The notes under the pieces were generated by a model. That model had not been told where the DNA came from. It did not search any database and saw only the letters and a list, made by a program, of their open reading frames with translations. From Paenibacillus sp. BIC5C1 (GTDB lineage Bacteria; Bacillota; Bacilli; Paenibacillales; Paenibacillaceae), in the NCBI RefSeq assembly GCF_032399705.1, contig NZ_CP135922.1:1240001-1304000 (forward strand): 64,000 nt of DNA, read 5' to 3'. Below are positions 8,120-15,577 of this stretch, one piece after another (within the stretch, counting starts at the first letter, position 1; every line of letters begins with the position of its first letter). Both the position numbers and the translations under genes were made by a program.

Positions 8120-8869
8120 TTATAGCGAGCGAAGCCGCATATCCGATGTGAACCACTGTCGGTACGTCATCATGCTGAGCAGGATGCTGGTAATAGCGGC
8201 TGAGCTGGTAAAAGCAAATACGATCAGAATCTGGTAACGAACGGCCTCAACCGGATCGGCACCCGCAATAATCATGCCTGTCATCATGCCAGGAAGCTGA
8301 ACGAGTCCTACTGTTTTCATGCCATCGATCGTGGGGATCATGCTGGATTTTACGGAACGTTTCAAAACATCCTGAAAAGCACGTCTGGGCGTTGCACCCA
8401 GTGCAAGCAGCGATTCAATTTCTCCTTTGGAGGATTCGACCTCGCGTTTCATCTGATTCAGGAACAGCCCGGATACTACCATGGCATTACCGATGGTCAT
8501 CCCGCTCAATGGAATAATGTATTGGGGAGTAGGGGCTACAATACCCAGTCCTAACAACAGCCCCATCATAAGCAGCTCCGTGACTGTAATTGCAGCCGCA
8601 ATATAAAAGGCAATCCAGCGAAGTCCTTTTCCGCGTTTGCCAGCATTAATGGAGGCTACGGTAATCATGAATCCGACAATGGCAATGATGAGTGCCGGGT
8701 GGTCCGAGTTAAAAATAAATTGAAGTACATAGCCGACAAGCAGCAGCTGTACAGCGGAACGAACGGTACCTATAGCAATATCCTTTTCCAGATCAAGCTT
8801 CTGCCAGACAGAGATGAGCATGGTGACCATCACAAATATAATGGTAAAACTCAGAGCGATGAGTGACAT
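8120..8869 (-). CDS. fetB: FetB-type ABC transporter permease (UPF0014/YbbM)
   Basis: A 249-residue protein with about seven hydrophobic segments. IPLSGMTIGNAMVVSGLF and ESLLALGATPRRAFQ, followed by PTIDGMKTVGLVQLPGMMTG, are the conserved core of the FetB/YbbM family. In E. coli FetAB exports iron and protects against oxidative stress. Its partner ATPase is encoded 9 bases upstream. Placement directly before siderophore-uptake genes on the same strand is notable because the two functions oppose each other. Confidence 0.88.
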   Translation of the reverse strand: MSLIALSFTIIFVMVTMLISVWQKLDLEKDIAIGTVRSAVQLLLVGYVLQFIFNSDHPALIIAIVGFMITVASINAGKRGKGLRWIAFYIAAAITVTELLMMGLLLGLGIVAPTPQYIIPLSGMTIGNAMVVSGLFLNQMKREVESSKGEIESLLALGATPRRAFQDVLKRSVKSSMIPTIDGMKTVGLVQLPGMMTGMIIAGADPVEAVRYQILIVFAFTSSAAITSILLSMMTYRQWFTSDMRLRSL

Positions 8870-8878
8870 GATTTCTCC

Positions 8879-9619
8879 TTATTCTGCCGCAGGGGCAGGG
8901 CGCATAATGAATTGTTTGGCCAGGTCAGTGGCCGGATTGTCAAAAAAATGAGCTGTAGACTGGCGCTCCAATAGTGTCTGATTGCCCATAAACCAGGTGG
9001 TTGTACTGAATGATCGTGCCTGTTCCTGATCATGGGTAACCCAGACGAGTGAAGTACCTTCCTGCTGACTCCAGCGTGTCAATTGTTCTTCTACCATTCG
9101 GGCGTTGGTCCGATCCAGGGAAGCAGTCACTTCATCCAGCAGCAGGACCTCAGGACGCAGCATCATGGAACGAATCAGGGCTATACGCTGTTTCTCCCCT
9201 CCAGAGAGGTCGATGGCCCGCTTATGAATATCAAGATTCTCCAATCCCATGCCTGCAAGCAGGCGGCGGGCGAGATCCTGATCGTATGGCTGCCTGTGAA
9301 GCAGGTGCACCGTTTTCAGGTTATCTTCCACACTGCCTGCCAGCATGACAGCCTGCTGTGCGACATATGTCATTCGCATGCGCCAGATACGAGGGTCCGA
9401 ATCCCGATAAGAAATTCCTTTCCAGATCAGGTCTCCTTCATCAGGAATATCCAGAAGGGCGAGAATGCGGAGCAAGGTGCTCTTCCCTTGGCCGGATGCA
9501 CCAAGTATGGCAATACGTTCTCCCTGATCCACTACTGCGTTCACATGTTCAAATAAAATACGCTGCTCGGTTAAACCGATACGTTTTACTAGCTTATCAA
9601 TGGTTATAAGTGTGGACAA
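8879..9619 (-). CDS. fetA: FetA-type ABC transporter ATPase (YbbL)
   Basis: A 246-residue ABC ATPase: Walker A GASGQGKST near residues 40-48, Q-loop AQQAVML, signature LSGGEKQR, and Walker B VLLLDEVTASLD. It pairs with the FetB-type permease gene immediately downstream. The start is TTG at 9619, with AAAGGA about 10 bases before it. A Fur-like inverted repeat sits 64-78 bases upstream. Confidence 0.88.
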   Translation of the reverse strand: MSTLITIDKLVKRIGLTEQRILFEHVNAVVDQGERIAILGASGQGKSTLLRILALLDIPDEGDLIWKGISYRDSDPRIWRMRMTYVAQQAVMLAGSVEDNLKTVHLLHRQPYDQDLARRLLAGMGLENLDIHKRAIDLSGGEKQRIALIRSMMLRPEVLLLDEVTASLDRTNARMVEEQLTRWSQQEGTSLVWVTHDQEQARSFSTTTWFMGNQTLLERQSTAHFFDNPATDLAKQFIMRPAPAAE

Positions 9620-9682
9620 AGTCGGGCCGTCCTTTCATCCGTGATCTGCAATCATCTTAGCAAAAATACGGAAAAATTGAAA

Positions 9683-9697
9683 TGAGAGTGAATCTCA
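9683..9697. promoter_or_regulatory. Fur/PerR-like inverted repeat upstream of fetA
   Basis: TGAGAGTGAATCTCA has perfect TGAGA/TCTCA arms and resembles a degenerate Fur-family 7-1-7 box. It lies between fetA and the divergent oxidoreductase gene, so it could serve either. Confidence 0.45.
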
Positions 9698-9847
9698 ATT
9701 AGAACATTGAAATGACAACATCGAATGTGAAAGATGAAACTGGTCTGACGCAAGCGGTTCTTTTTGGTAAAATAAAGAAGACTCCGTGTTGGCCTAATCG
9801 AGATCGTGATCTTTTTAAAATATGTTGATATCAGGGGAGGCTTTACG

Positions 9848-10849
9848 ATGACGAAAGTTGTTGGACGGGACAAAGTGAATTGGGGCATTATGGGCACGGG
9901 ATGGATTGCATCCCAATTCGCGCGAGATCTGGAGCATGCCGGGAATGCTGTAAAAGCGGCGGTGGGTTCACGAACAGCCGAAAGTGCAGAGAAGTTTGCA
10001 GCTGAATATGGTTTTGCACGCGCTTACGGTTCATATGATGAGCTGCTGCAGGACCCTGAAGTGGATATTATTTATGTGGCTACACCGCATCCGTTACATA
10101 AGGAAAATGTGCTTGCTTGTCTGGAGGCGGGCAAAGCAGTTCTCTGTGAGAAACCCTTTACGATGAATGCCCGTCAGCTGGAGCAATTGGTGGAGAAGGC
10201 GCGTGAGCGCAAACTGTTCCTTATGGAAGGCATGTGGACACGCTTTCTGCCACCGATTACCCAAGCGAGAGCATGGATTGCGGAAGGGCGAATCGGCGAG
10301 GTACGTCTGGTCAAAGCAGACTTTGGTTTCCGCGTAGGCTGGGAGCCGGAAGGCAGGTTACTTAACCCGGATCTGGGTGGAGGTGCTTTGCTTGATGCAG
10401 GGGTATATCCGATCTCCTTCGCGTCCATGATTTTTGGTGAGCAGCCTCAGCATGTGTGGAGTACGGCGAACATTGGACAGACGGGTGTGGATGAACAGTT
10501 CTCCGTACTGTTGTCTTATTCCGAAGGCCGTTCTGCCTCGCTGAATGGGGCCATTCGGCTTAACCTGAGTAACGAAGCGGTCATATATGGCACAGAAGGG
10601 TACATTCGTTTACCACTTTTCCTGGCAGGCAAAGAAGCCTATCTGCATGTGAACGGCCAGGACGAACCGGAGAAATTCACCGATGACCGGACGTGTATTG
10701 GATATGCATTTGAAGCCGAGGAAGCAGGGCGCTGCATTCTGGAAGGACGTACCGAGAGCAGAACGATCCAACTGGACGAATCCCTGGAAATCATGAAGTT
10801 GATGGACACCATTCGTGGACAGTGGGGCCTGCGTTACAAATCCGAGTAA
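9848..10849 (+). CDS. Gfo/Idh/MocA-family NAD(P)-dependent oxidoreductase
   Basis: A 333-residue protein. The N-terminal Rossmann fold begins WGIMGTGWIASQFARDL. VATPHPLHKENVLACLEAGK and CEKPFT carry the conserved EKP lysine, and the C-terminal part holds the GGGALLDAGVYP region of the substrate domain. The sugar or diol substrate cannot be predicted. Start: ATG 9848 follows AGGGGAGG with good spacing, while the longer frame from 9806 has no site. pcp follows 21 bases downstream, so the two may be cotranscribed. Confidence 0.88.
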   Translation: MTKVVGRDKVNWGIMGTGWIASQFARDLEHAGNAVKAAVGSRTAESAEKFAAEYGFARAYGSYDELLQDPEVDIIYVATPHPLHKENVLACLEAGKAVLCEKPFTMNARQLEQLVEKARERKLFLMEGMWTRFLPPITQARAWIAEGRIGEVRLVKADFGFRVGWEPEGRLLNPDLGGGALLDAGVYPISFASMIFGEQPQHVWSTANIGQTGVDEQFSVLLSYSEGRSASLNGAIRLNLSNEAVIYGTEGYIRLPLFLAGKEAYLHVNGQDEPEKFTDDRTCIGYAFEAEEAGRCILEGRTESRTIQLDESLEIMKLMDTIRGQWGLRYKSE

Positions 10850-10870
10850 ATAGACAGGAGTGGAAAAGCG

Positions 10871-11491
10871 ATGGTGAAAATTCTGATCTCTGGATTTGAA
10901 CCTTTTGGCGGGGATGCGGTGAATCCAACGGGAGAGCTGATGGAGGCATTTGCGCAGGAAGTGATGGAGGGAGCGGAGCTGAAAACAGTGCTGCTGCCTG
11001 TGCACTTCGATGAATGTGCGGATCTGCTGATCGCAGAGATGGAATCCTGGCGACCTGATGTTGTCATCGCCTGTGGTCTGGCCAAAGGCAGGACAGCCAT
11101 TACAGTTGAACGGATTGCTGTTAATGTCAAAGATACTCCTCCTAACTCCTATGCGGACAACCAGGGCCAGCAACCTGTGGACGAGCTCATCGTGGAGGGC
11201 AGCCCAGACGGTCTGTTCTCCACATTGCCAATTCGTGCGATGGTAAATAACCTGGGGGCAGCAGGCATCCCGGCTGCGGTGTCCAATACGGCAGGCACGT
11301 ATATTTGTAACAATACGATGTATCGGGTGCTGGATCATATCCGATTGAAGCAGCTTCCGATTCGTGCCGGATTTGTACATTTCCCAGCTTCAACGGAGAT
11401 GGCTGTGTTTCAACCTTCCGTGCCGTCACTGCCCATTCCCATGATGCTGGATGCTCTGCGGGTTATGATTCGCACGGTAATAGCGGAGTAA
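10871..11491 (+). CDS. pcp: Pyroglutamyl-peptidase I
   Basis: A 206-residue cysteine peptidase of family C15 that removes N-terminal pyroglutamate from peptides in the cytosol. ISGFEPFGGDAVNPT is the diagnostic N-terminus. The catalytic Cys lies in NTAGTYICNNTMY (near residue 143) and the His in GFVHFPAST. The expected glutamate lies in the GRTAITVERIAVN region. Length is normal. It is preceded by an AGGAG site and 21 bases of spacing from the oxidoreductase gene. Confidence 0.95.
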   Translation: MVKILISGFEPFGGDAVNPTGELMEAFAQEVMEGAELKTVLLPVHFDECADLLIAEMESWRPDVVIACGLAKGRTAITVERIAVNVKDTPPNSYADNQGQQPVDELIVEGSPDGLFSTLPIRAMVNNLGAAGIPAAVSNTAGTYICNNTMYRVLDHIRLKQLPIRAGFVHFPASTEMAVFQPSVPSLPIPMMLDALRVMIRTVIAE

Positions 11492-11697
11492 CGGGTAGTG
11501 ACATGATGGAAGGTAAATGAATGATGGTTGGCATCATGTGCATCTCCTAGTGTGCGGTGTAATGAGTGATACGCATCCTGATTACCAGTTTTGTATCCCG
11601 ACCTGCGTATACATATTGGACTGCTGAGAGTTTGTTAATATGTGGAGTTTGAGGGATCAACAAGGTGTGAAGATTTCGATTTTTGTTGAAGTGAATT

Positions 11698-11750
11698 AAA
11701 AAAGGCTGTCCTGTAGTCAATAAACATGACTTTACAGGACGGCCTTTTAA
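11698..11750 (+). terminator. Rho-independent terminator
   Basis: AAAAGGCTGTCCTGTA pairs, with one mismatch-type wobble, with TACAGGACGGCCTTTT. It lies about 200 bases after pcp. Confidence 0.75.
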
Positions 11751-11769
11751 TTATTGGTATTGGTGGCAG

Positions 11770-12000
11770 TGAGAGATGTGGAGCCTCGTCACGTCTAACG
11801 AACTTGAGAAACGCTGATGGGCGAAGATTCACAACTACTGGAATCTAACGAATCACAGAAGCGTTATTTGGGCGATATACCCGATTTTTCTGTCTTTTCG
11901 CCGAGTTTTACGGAAATAACGTGACTGAGATTCGTTAGTATTGGCATTCCGCTGAGTTCAGCTTAATAAGGTGTTACCGGTTCGTTAGCGGTTTTGGGGC
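11770..12000. repeat. Dispersed intergenic repeat, copy 1
   Basis: This gene-free stretch holds several TAACGAA/TTCGTTAG motifs in both orientations, plus AATAAGGTGTTACCGGTTCG. A related arrangement, AATAAGGTGTAATCGATTCG, occurs near 25312, and a short TAACGAATCACAA piece near 33528. Shared short motifs in intergenic DNA suggest a dispersed non-coding repeat family. No open frame of interest is seen. Confidence 0.5.
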
Positions 12001-12014
12001 CCGCAGGTCAATAT

Positions 12015-12079
12015 TACATCACTGAGACCGTACCCAACAGAAATAGGAAAACGAGATTGGGCACAGCCTCAGTGATGTA
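12015..12079 (-). terminator. Long hairpin downstream of mqnD
   Basis: TACATCACTGAG (12015-12026) pairs perfectly with CTCAGTGATGTA (12068-12079), and an inner CCCAA/TTGGG pair extends it. It lies 25 bases after the mqnD stop. It lacks a clean T-run, so termination is likely rather than certain. Confidence 0.5.
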
Positions 12080-12103
12080 TGTTTTGTATGAATACCTGAC
12101 GAA

Positions 12104-12946
12104 TTAGATCCGCAACAAATCCAGATCGAACTCGGGAACAAGACCTTCTTTCATCGCTCGTCCAAGCAATGCTGTAATTGCACCGTAACCGTCATCGCCC
12201 AGGTTGGCACTGAACTCGTTAACGTATAGGCCGATATGCTGCGCAGTTACATCAGGGTCCATCTCTTGAGCATGTTCCATGACGTATGCTTTGGACTCAT
12301 CCGGATGCGCCCAAGCGTATTCCACCGAGACACGTGCCCAACCTGCAAGAGCGTGAGCATCCAGGTTACGACGGGCGATGATCGCACCCAGCGGGATTGG
12401 AAGACCAGTGTCGCTTTCCCACCAGTTACCGAGATCTGTCATAAGTTTGAGATCATAATTCTGGTACGTGAAGCGTGCTTCATGGATAACCAAGCCGGCA
12501 TCGATTTTGCCATCCCGGACAGCAGGCATAATCTGGTCGAATGGCATAACGACAATCTCGCCTACACCGCCGGGAACATTTTGTGCTGCCCAGAGACGGA
12601 ATAACAGGTAGGCTGTTGAACGTTCGCTCGGCACGGCAACTCGGCGTCCCGAGAGATAGGCCGGATCGGTTGTGCCGTTAGCGGTCAGAACCAGTGGACC
12701 ACATCCTCTGCCAAGTGCGCCGCCCGCAGGCAAGAGCGCATAATCTTTCAGCACATAAGGCAGTGCTGCATAGGATATTTTCATGACTTCAGGTGTATCT
12801 GGTCCATCCGGATTAGCCGCAAGGCCGTTGGTAATATCGATGTCCGCATAACGGACATCAAGCTCAGGTGCACCAGGAATAAGTCCATGCACCCATGCGT
12901 GAAAGATAAATGTATCGTTAGGACAAGGGGAAAATGCAATTTTCAT
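12104..12946 (-). CDS. mqnD: 1,4-dihydroxy-6-naphthoate synthase, futalosine menaquinone pathway
   Basis: A 280-residue protein starting MKIAFSPCPNDTFIFHAW, the MqnD signature. It has a periplasmic-binding-like fold (ALLPAGGALGRGCGPLVL, LVIHEARFTYQ). The enzyme converts cyclic dehypoxanthine futalosine to 1,4-dihydroxy-6-naphthoate in menaquinone synthesis. Start: ATG 12946 overlaps the mqnB stop as ATGA and has GGGAGG with 9-base spacing; the longer frame to 13012 only reads through mqnB. Translational coupling with mqnB is therefore likely. A long hairpin follows the stop. Confidence 0.93.
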   Translation of the reverse strand: MKIAFSPCPNDTFIFHAWVHGLIPGAPELDVRYADIDITNGLAANPDGPDTPEVMKISYAALPYVLKDYALLPAGGALGRGCGPLVLTANGTTDPAYLSGRRVAVPSERSTAYLLFRLWAAQNVPGGVGEIVVMPFDQIMPAVRDGKIDAGLVIHEARFTYQNYDLKLMTDLGNWWESDTGLPIPLGAIIARRNLDAHALAGWARVSVEYAWAHPDESKAYVMEHAQEMDPDVTAQHIGLYVNEFSANLGDDGYGAITALLGRAMKEGLVPEFDLDLLRI

Positions 12947-13815
12947 GATGTAAGTACCTCCCGTAAAATGGAACTTGCAGCCTGGAGCGCATCCAGGGCA
13001 TCCTTGATGCACCAGGCGTCGCGGTCGCGTGGACCGACCGCGTTGGATATAGCCCGCAGTTCGAGTGCAGGCACGCCGAACTGCTGGGCAGCAGTTGCCA
13101 CGCCGAAGCCTTCCATGCCTTCGGCGGCGGCATCCGGCACGCGGCGCAGCAGCTCCGCGGCCGTCTCGGCAGTTCCGGTCGCCGTGGATACGGTGACCGC
13201 CGTGCCTCCGCTGACAGCGAGCCCTGCCCGCTGCAGCTCATGGCGCAGGCGCGCGGCAAGCACCGCGTCCGCCGCCACACGGGACGAGCCGAAGCCGAGC
13301 TCGTCCACGCTGAGGAAGCCGTCTGGCGTCTGCGAGCCCAGATCGGCGGCAACCATGGCGTCGGCCACCACGAGGGAGCCGACGTCCGCCCGGCCGGGGA
13401 ACCCGCCGCCGATGCCGGCACTGACCACCAGCGTGTACGCTGGGGTCAGTCCGGTCCCGGCAAGGGGCCCCGGCCTTGAAGATGCGGCAGATGCCTGTGC
13501 CGCATCAGTTTGGCTTGGCGCAGCGGAGCCCTGCGCCAGCGCATTTGCGCCAGCCGCTGCTGAGGCAAAGGCCAGCGCGGCAGCGGTTCCTGCAGCGGCC
13601 GAGGCAGGGCCTACACCAGCAGCAATCACATCAAAGTGCGCAGCTTGGTCACCCAGGCCGCGCAGTACAGCCTCTTTTTCCGCATCAACGGCGGTTACGA
13701 TTAATACACGTTGTGTCGAAGCTGTGGATGTCGAGTTTGTTTCAAAGCTACTTGACAAGGTTGCAGTTTCTGGGCGATTACGATCTATAGAATCATTCTG
13801 TTTCTGTTCATTCAT
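12943..13815 (-). CDS. mqnB: Futalosine hydrolase
   Basis: A 290-residue nucleosidase of the MTAN/PNP fold. VLIVTAVDAEKEAVLRGL opens the domain, VVSAGIGGGFPGRADVGSLVVAD and AEGMEGFGVATAAQQFGVP hold the nucleoside site, and AISNAVGPRDRDAW closes it. It releases hypoxanthine from futalosine. Two features are odd. An Ala/Ser-rich stretch (about residues 70-120) interrupts the fold between GVGPASAAAGTAAAL and TLVVSAGIGG. The DNA from about 13040 to 13640 is also far more GC-rich than its surroundings. A low-complexity N-terminal extension of about 35 residues precedes the domain. The gene overlaps mqnD by 4 bases. Confidence 0.9.
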   Translation of the reverse strand: MNEQKQNDSIDRNRPETATLSSSFETNSTSTASTQRVLIVTAVDAEKEAVLRGLGDQAAHFDVIAAGVGPASAAAGTAAALAFASAAAGANALAQGSAAPSQTDAAQASAASSRPGPLAGTGLTPAYTLVVSAGIGGGFPGRADVGSLVVADAMVAADLGSQTPDGFLSVDELGFGSSRVAADAVLAARLRHELQRAGLAVSGGTAVTVSTATGTAETAAELLRRVPDAAAEGMEGFGVATAAQQFGVPALELRAISNAVGPRDRDAWCIKDALDALQAASSILREVLTS

Positions 13816-14160
13816 CCCGAATTCTCCCTCTTGAGGTTTTTATAAAGCCATCTATAAAATATGTACGCATAAGCCAGACGGAGTGACAACTGTACTGACA
13901 ACGAGCGAAGCGAGCACGTGAACCAGCGAACGAGCACAACGTTCTTCTCCATCATAACGGAAGGGGAAAGATCAGAACAAGCTTTGAACGTATTTAGTCG
14001 AATAAGTGATTTAACGAACAGCAGCAATCCGCCCGAACCAGTCTGAACCCTGAAATTACGCGTTTCATATAACAGAATAATCTATTTTCACCCGGCTATA
14101 TGTCACTTTAATCATATATATAAACCTAACGCGAATCATACGAGAAGTCAAAGTAAATGG
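13816..14160. other. Gene-free stretch upstream of mqnB and the GntR cassette
   Basis: Small frames are present but none has a convincing ribosome site or recognisable product. A short run of near-repeats (CGAGCGAAGCGAG, CAGCGAACGAG) lies around 13900-13940. The mqnB promoter should lie here; I could not place it with confidence. Confidence 0.4.
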
Positions 14161-14207
14161 TTGACAATCTGTATTAACTGTACTAATAATAATAATACAG
14201 TTAATAC
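14161..14207 (+). promoter_or_regulatory. SigA promoter with overlapping palindromic operator (YtrA-type)
   Basis: TTGACA (14161-14166), a 17-base spacer and TAATAA (14184-14189) form a good promoter. The perfect 12-base inverted repeat GTATTAACTGTA (14171-14182) / TACAGTTAATAC (14196-14207) covers the spacer and -10 region. It lies about 85 bases before the GntR gene, so autorepression by that protein is the natural reading. Confidence 0.8.
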
Positions 14208-14292
14208 GCCTTAGGATTGGATATATACACTTCAAAATACAGTCATCGTTCATCAATAGGGTATTACAACTTTTATAGAGAGGAGGTGCGGG

Positions 14293-14682
14293 ATGTTCGA
14301 ATTGGATGTACGCAGCCGTAAGGCGATCTATGAGCAACTAGTGGACAAAATCAAAGAAATGATCGTGTACGGTGTTCTCCAACCCGATGAGCAGCTGCCT
14401 TCCGTTCGCACACTATCCGGGCAGCTCACGGTTAATCCGAATACGATTCAGAAGGCGTACCGGGAACTTGAACGTGAAGGTTATATCTATTCATTGCAGG
14501 GAAAAGGGAGCTTCGTATCATCGTCCGTGGAACATCCGAATGCAGCCATGAGAGATGAAATCAGAGCCGCTCTGGTGAAGCTGATTGCGGAAGCTTCATA
14601 TTCGGGTTTGAGCAAAGCCGATATGACGCTTTTATTTGAGGAAGCGATGGCCCGTATAGAGAAGGGGGAGCCGCATGATTGA
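14293..14682 (+). CDS. GntR-family regulator, YtrA subfamily
   Basis: A 129-residue regulator with an N-terminal GntR winged helix (IYEQLVDKIKEMIVYGVLQPDEQLPSVRTLSGQLTVN and NTIQKAYRELEREGYIYSLQGKGSFV). The short C-terminal tail, instead of an effector domain, marks the YtrA subfamily, which is usually paired with ABC exporters. It is the first gene of a three-gene cassette and overlaps the ATPase gene. GAGGAGG precedes ATG 14293. Its target is presumably the palindrome at 14171-14207. Confidence 0.92.
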   Translation: MFELDVRSRKAIYEQLVDKIKEMIVYGVLQPDEQLPSVRTLSGQLTVNPNTIQKAYRELEREGYIYSLQGKGSFVSSSVEHPNAAMRDEIRAALVKLIAEASYSGLSKADMTLLFEEAMARIEKGEPHD

Positions 14683-15577
14683 GCTGAATCAGGTCATTAA
14701 GGCATTTGAACAGGAAAAAGCCGTTGATGGCGTCACGATGCAAGTACATAAGGGATCGATCTACGGTTTGCTCGGTTCCAACGGGGCAGGCAAAACGTCG
14801 CTGCTCAAAATACTCGCAGGCATCTATCGTCAGGATAGCGGCACGGTTCGCATTGATGGGCAAGAGATATATGAAAATATGGACCTCAAGGGACGTACCA
14901 TTTTTATGGCGGATGCACCATACTTTTTCCCTCAATCGTCCATTCATCAGATGGCTGCCTTCTATCGTTCGGTATACCCGCGCTGGAATGAGGAACGCTT
15001 CATACAGCTTGGCAGTGTATTTAAACTGGACGTGAAACGTAAGCTGCATCGCATGTCCAAAGGCATGCGCCGTCAGGCAGCCGTCTGGCTTGGGCTAAGC
15101 TGTATGCCTGAAGTGCTGCTCATGGATGAGCCAATTGATGGACTTGATCCGGTCATGCGGCAGCAGATCAAAAATCTGCTGTTCCAGGAAGCAGCGGAGC
15201 GTCAGGTGACGATTTTGATCTCGTCTCACAACTTGCGTGAGATTGAAGACCTGTGCGACCATGTTGCCATCATGCACAAAGGCCGGATTATCGTAGAGAA
15301 AGATCTGGACGATCTGAAGGCTGATACCCATAAAATTCAGGTCGCTTTCCGTCATCCTGATCATGCCGAGGCAATGGACGAACAGGTGAATATTTTACAT
15401 GAAGAGAAGCGCGGCAGTGTATCCCTGTTTATTGTGAAAGGTAATCGCGAGGTTGTGACGGAACGATTCCGTGCATTTGATCCCTATCTGCTGGATGTGC
15501 TGCCGCTGACGCTGGAAGAAATATTTATCTATGAAATGGAGGATGCAGGATATGATATTCAACCGATTGTTCTGTAA
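14675..15577 (+). CDS. ABC transporter ATP-binding protein, YtrB-like
   Basis: A 300-residue ATPase. Walker A is GLLGSNGAGKTSLLK (near residue 35), the signature is the variant MSKGMRRQAAVWL, and Walker B is VLLMDEPIDGLD. A C-terminal extension of about 80 residues follows the nucleotide domain, as in exporters of the YtrB/CcmA type. It overlaps the GntR stop and is followed by the permease gene, whose start lies inside its 3' end. In Bacillus such cassettes respond to cell-wall-active antibiotics; the substrate here is unknown. Confidence 0.92.
   Translation: MIELNQVIKAFEQEKAVDGVTMQVHKGSIYGLLGSNGAGKTSLLKILAGIYRQDSGTVRIDGQEIYENMDLKGRTIFMADAPYFFPQSSIHQMAAFYRSVYPRWNEERFIQLGSVFKLDVKRKLHRMSKGMRRQAAVWLGLSCMPEVLLMDEPIDGLDPVMRQQIKNLLFQEAAERQVTILISSHNLREIEDLCDHVAIMHKGRIIVEKDLDDLKADTHKIQVAFRHPDHAEAMDEQVNILHEEKRGSVSLFIVKGNREVVTERFRAFDPYLLDVLPLTLEEIFIYEMEDAGYDIQPIVL

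Noticed and set aside
12887..13834. Long plus-strand frame across mqnB
   Set aside because: It is a shadow produced by the GC-rich stretch; mqnB on the other strand has a clear family match and an ATGA junction with mqnD.
13812..14027. Minus-strand frame of 71 codons before mqnB
   Set aside because: No ribosome site, no recognisable domain and repetitive DNA in the middle; more likely leader sequence.
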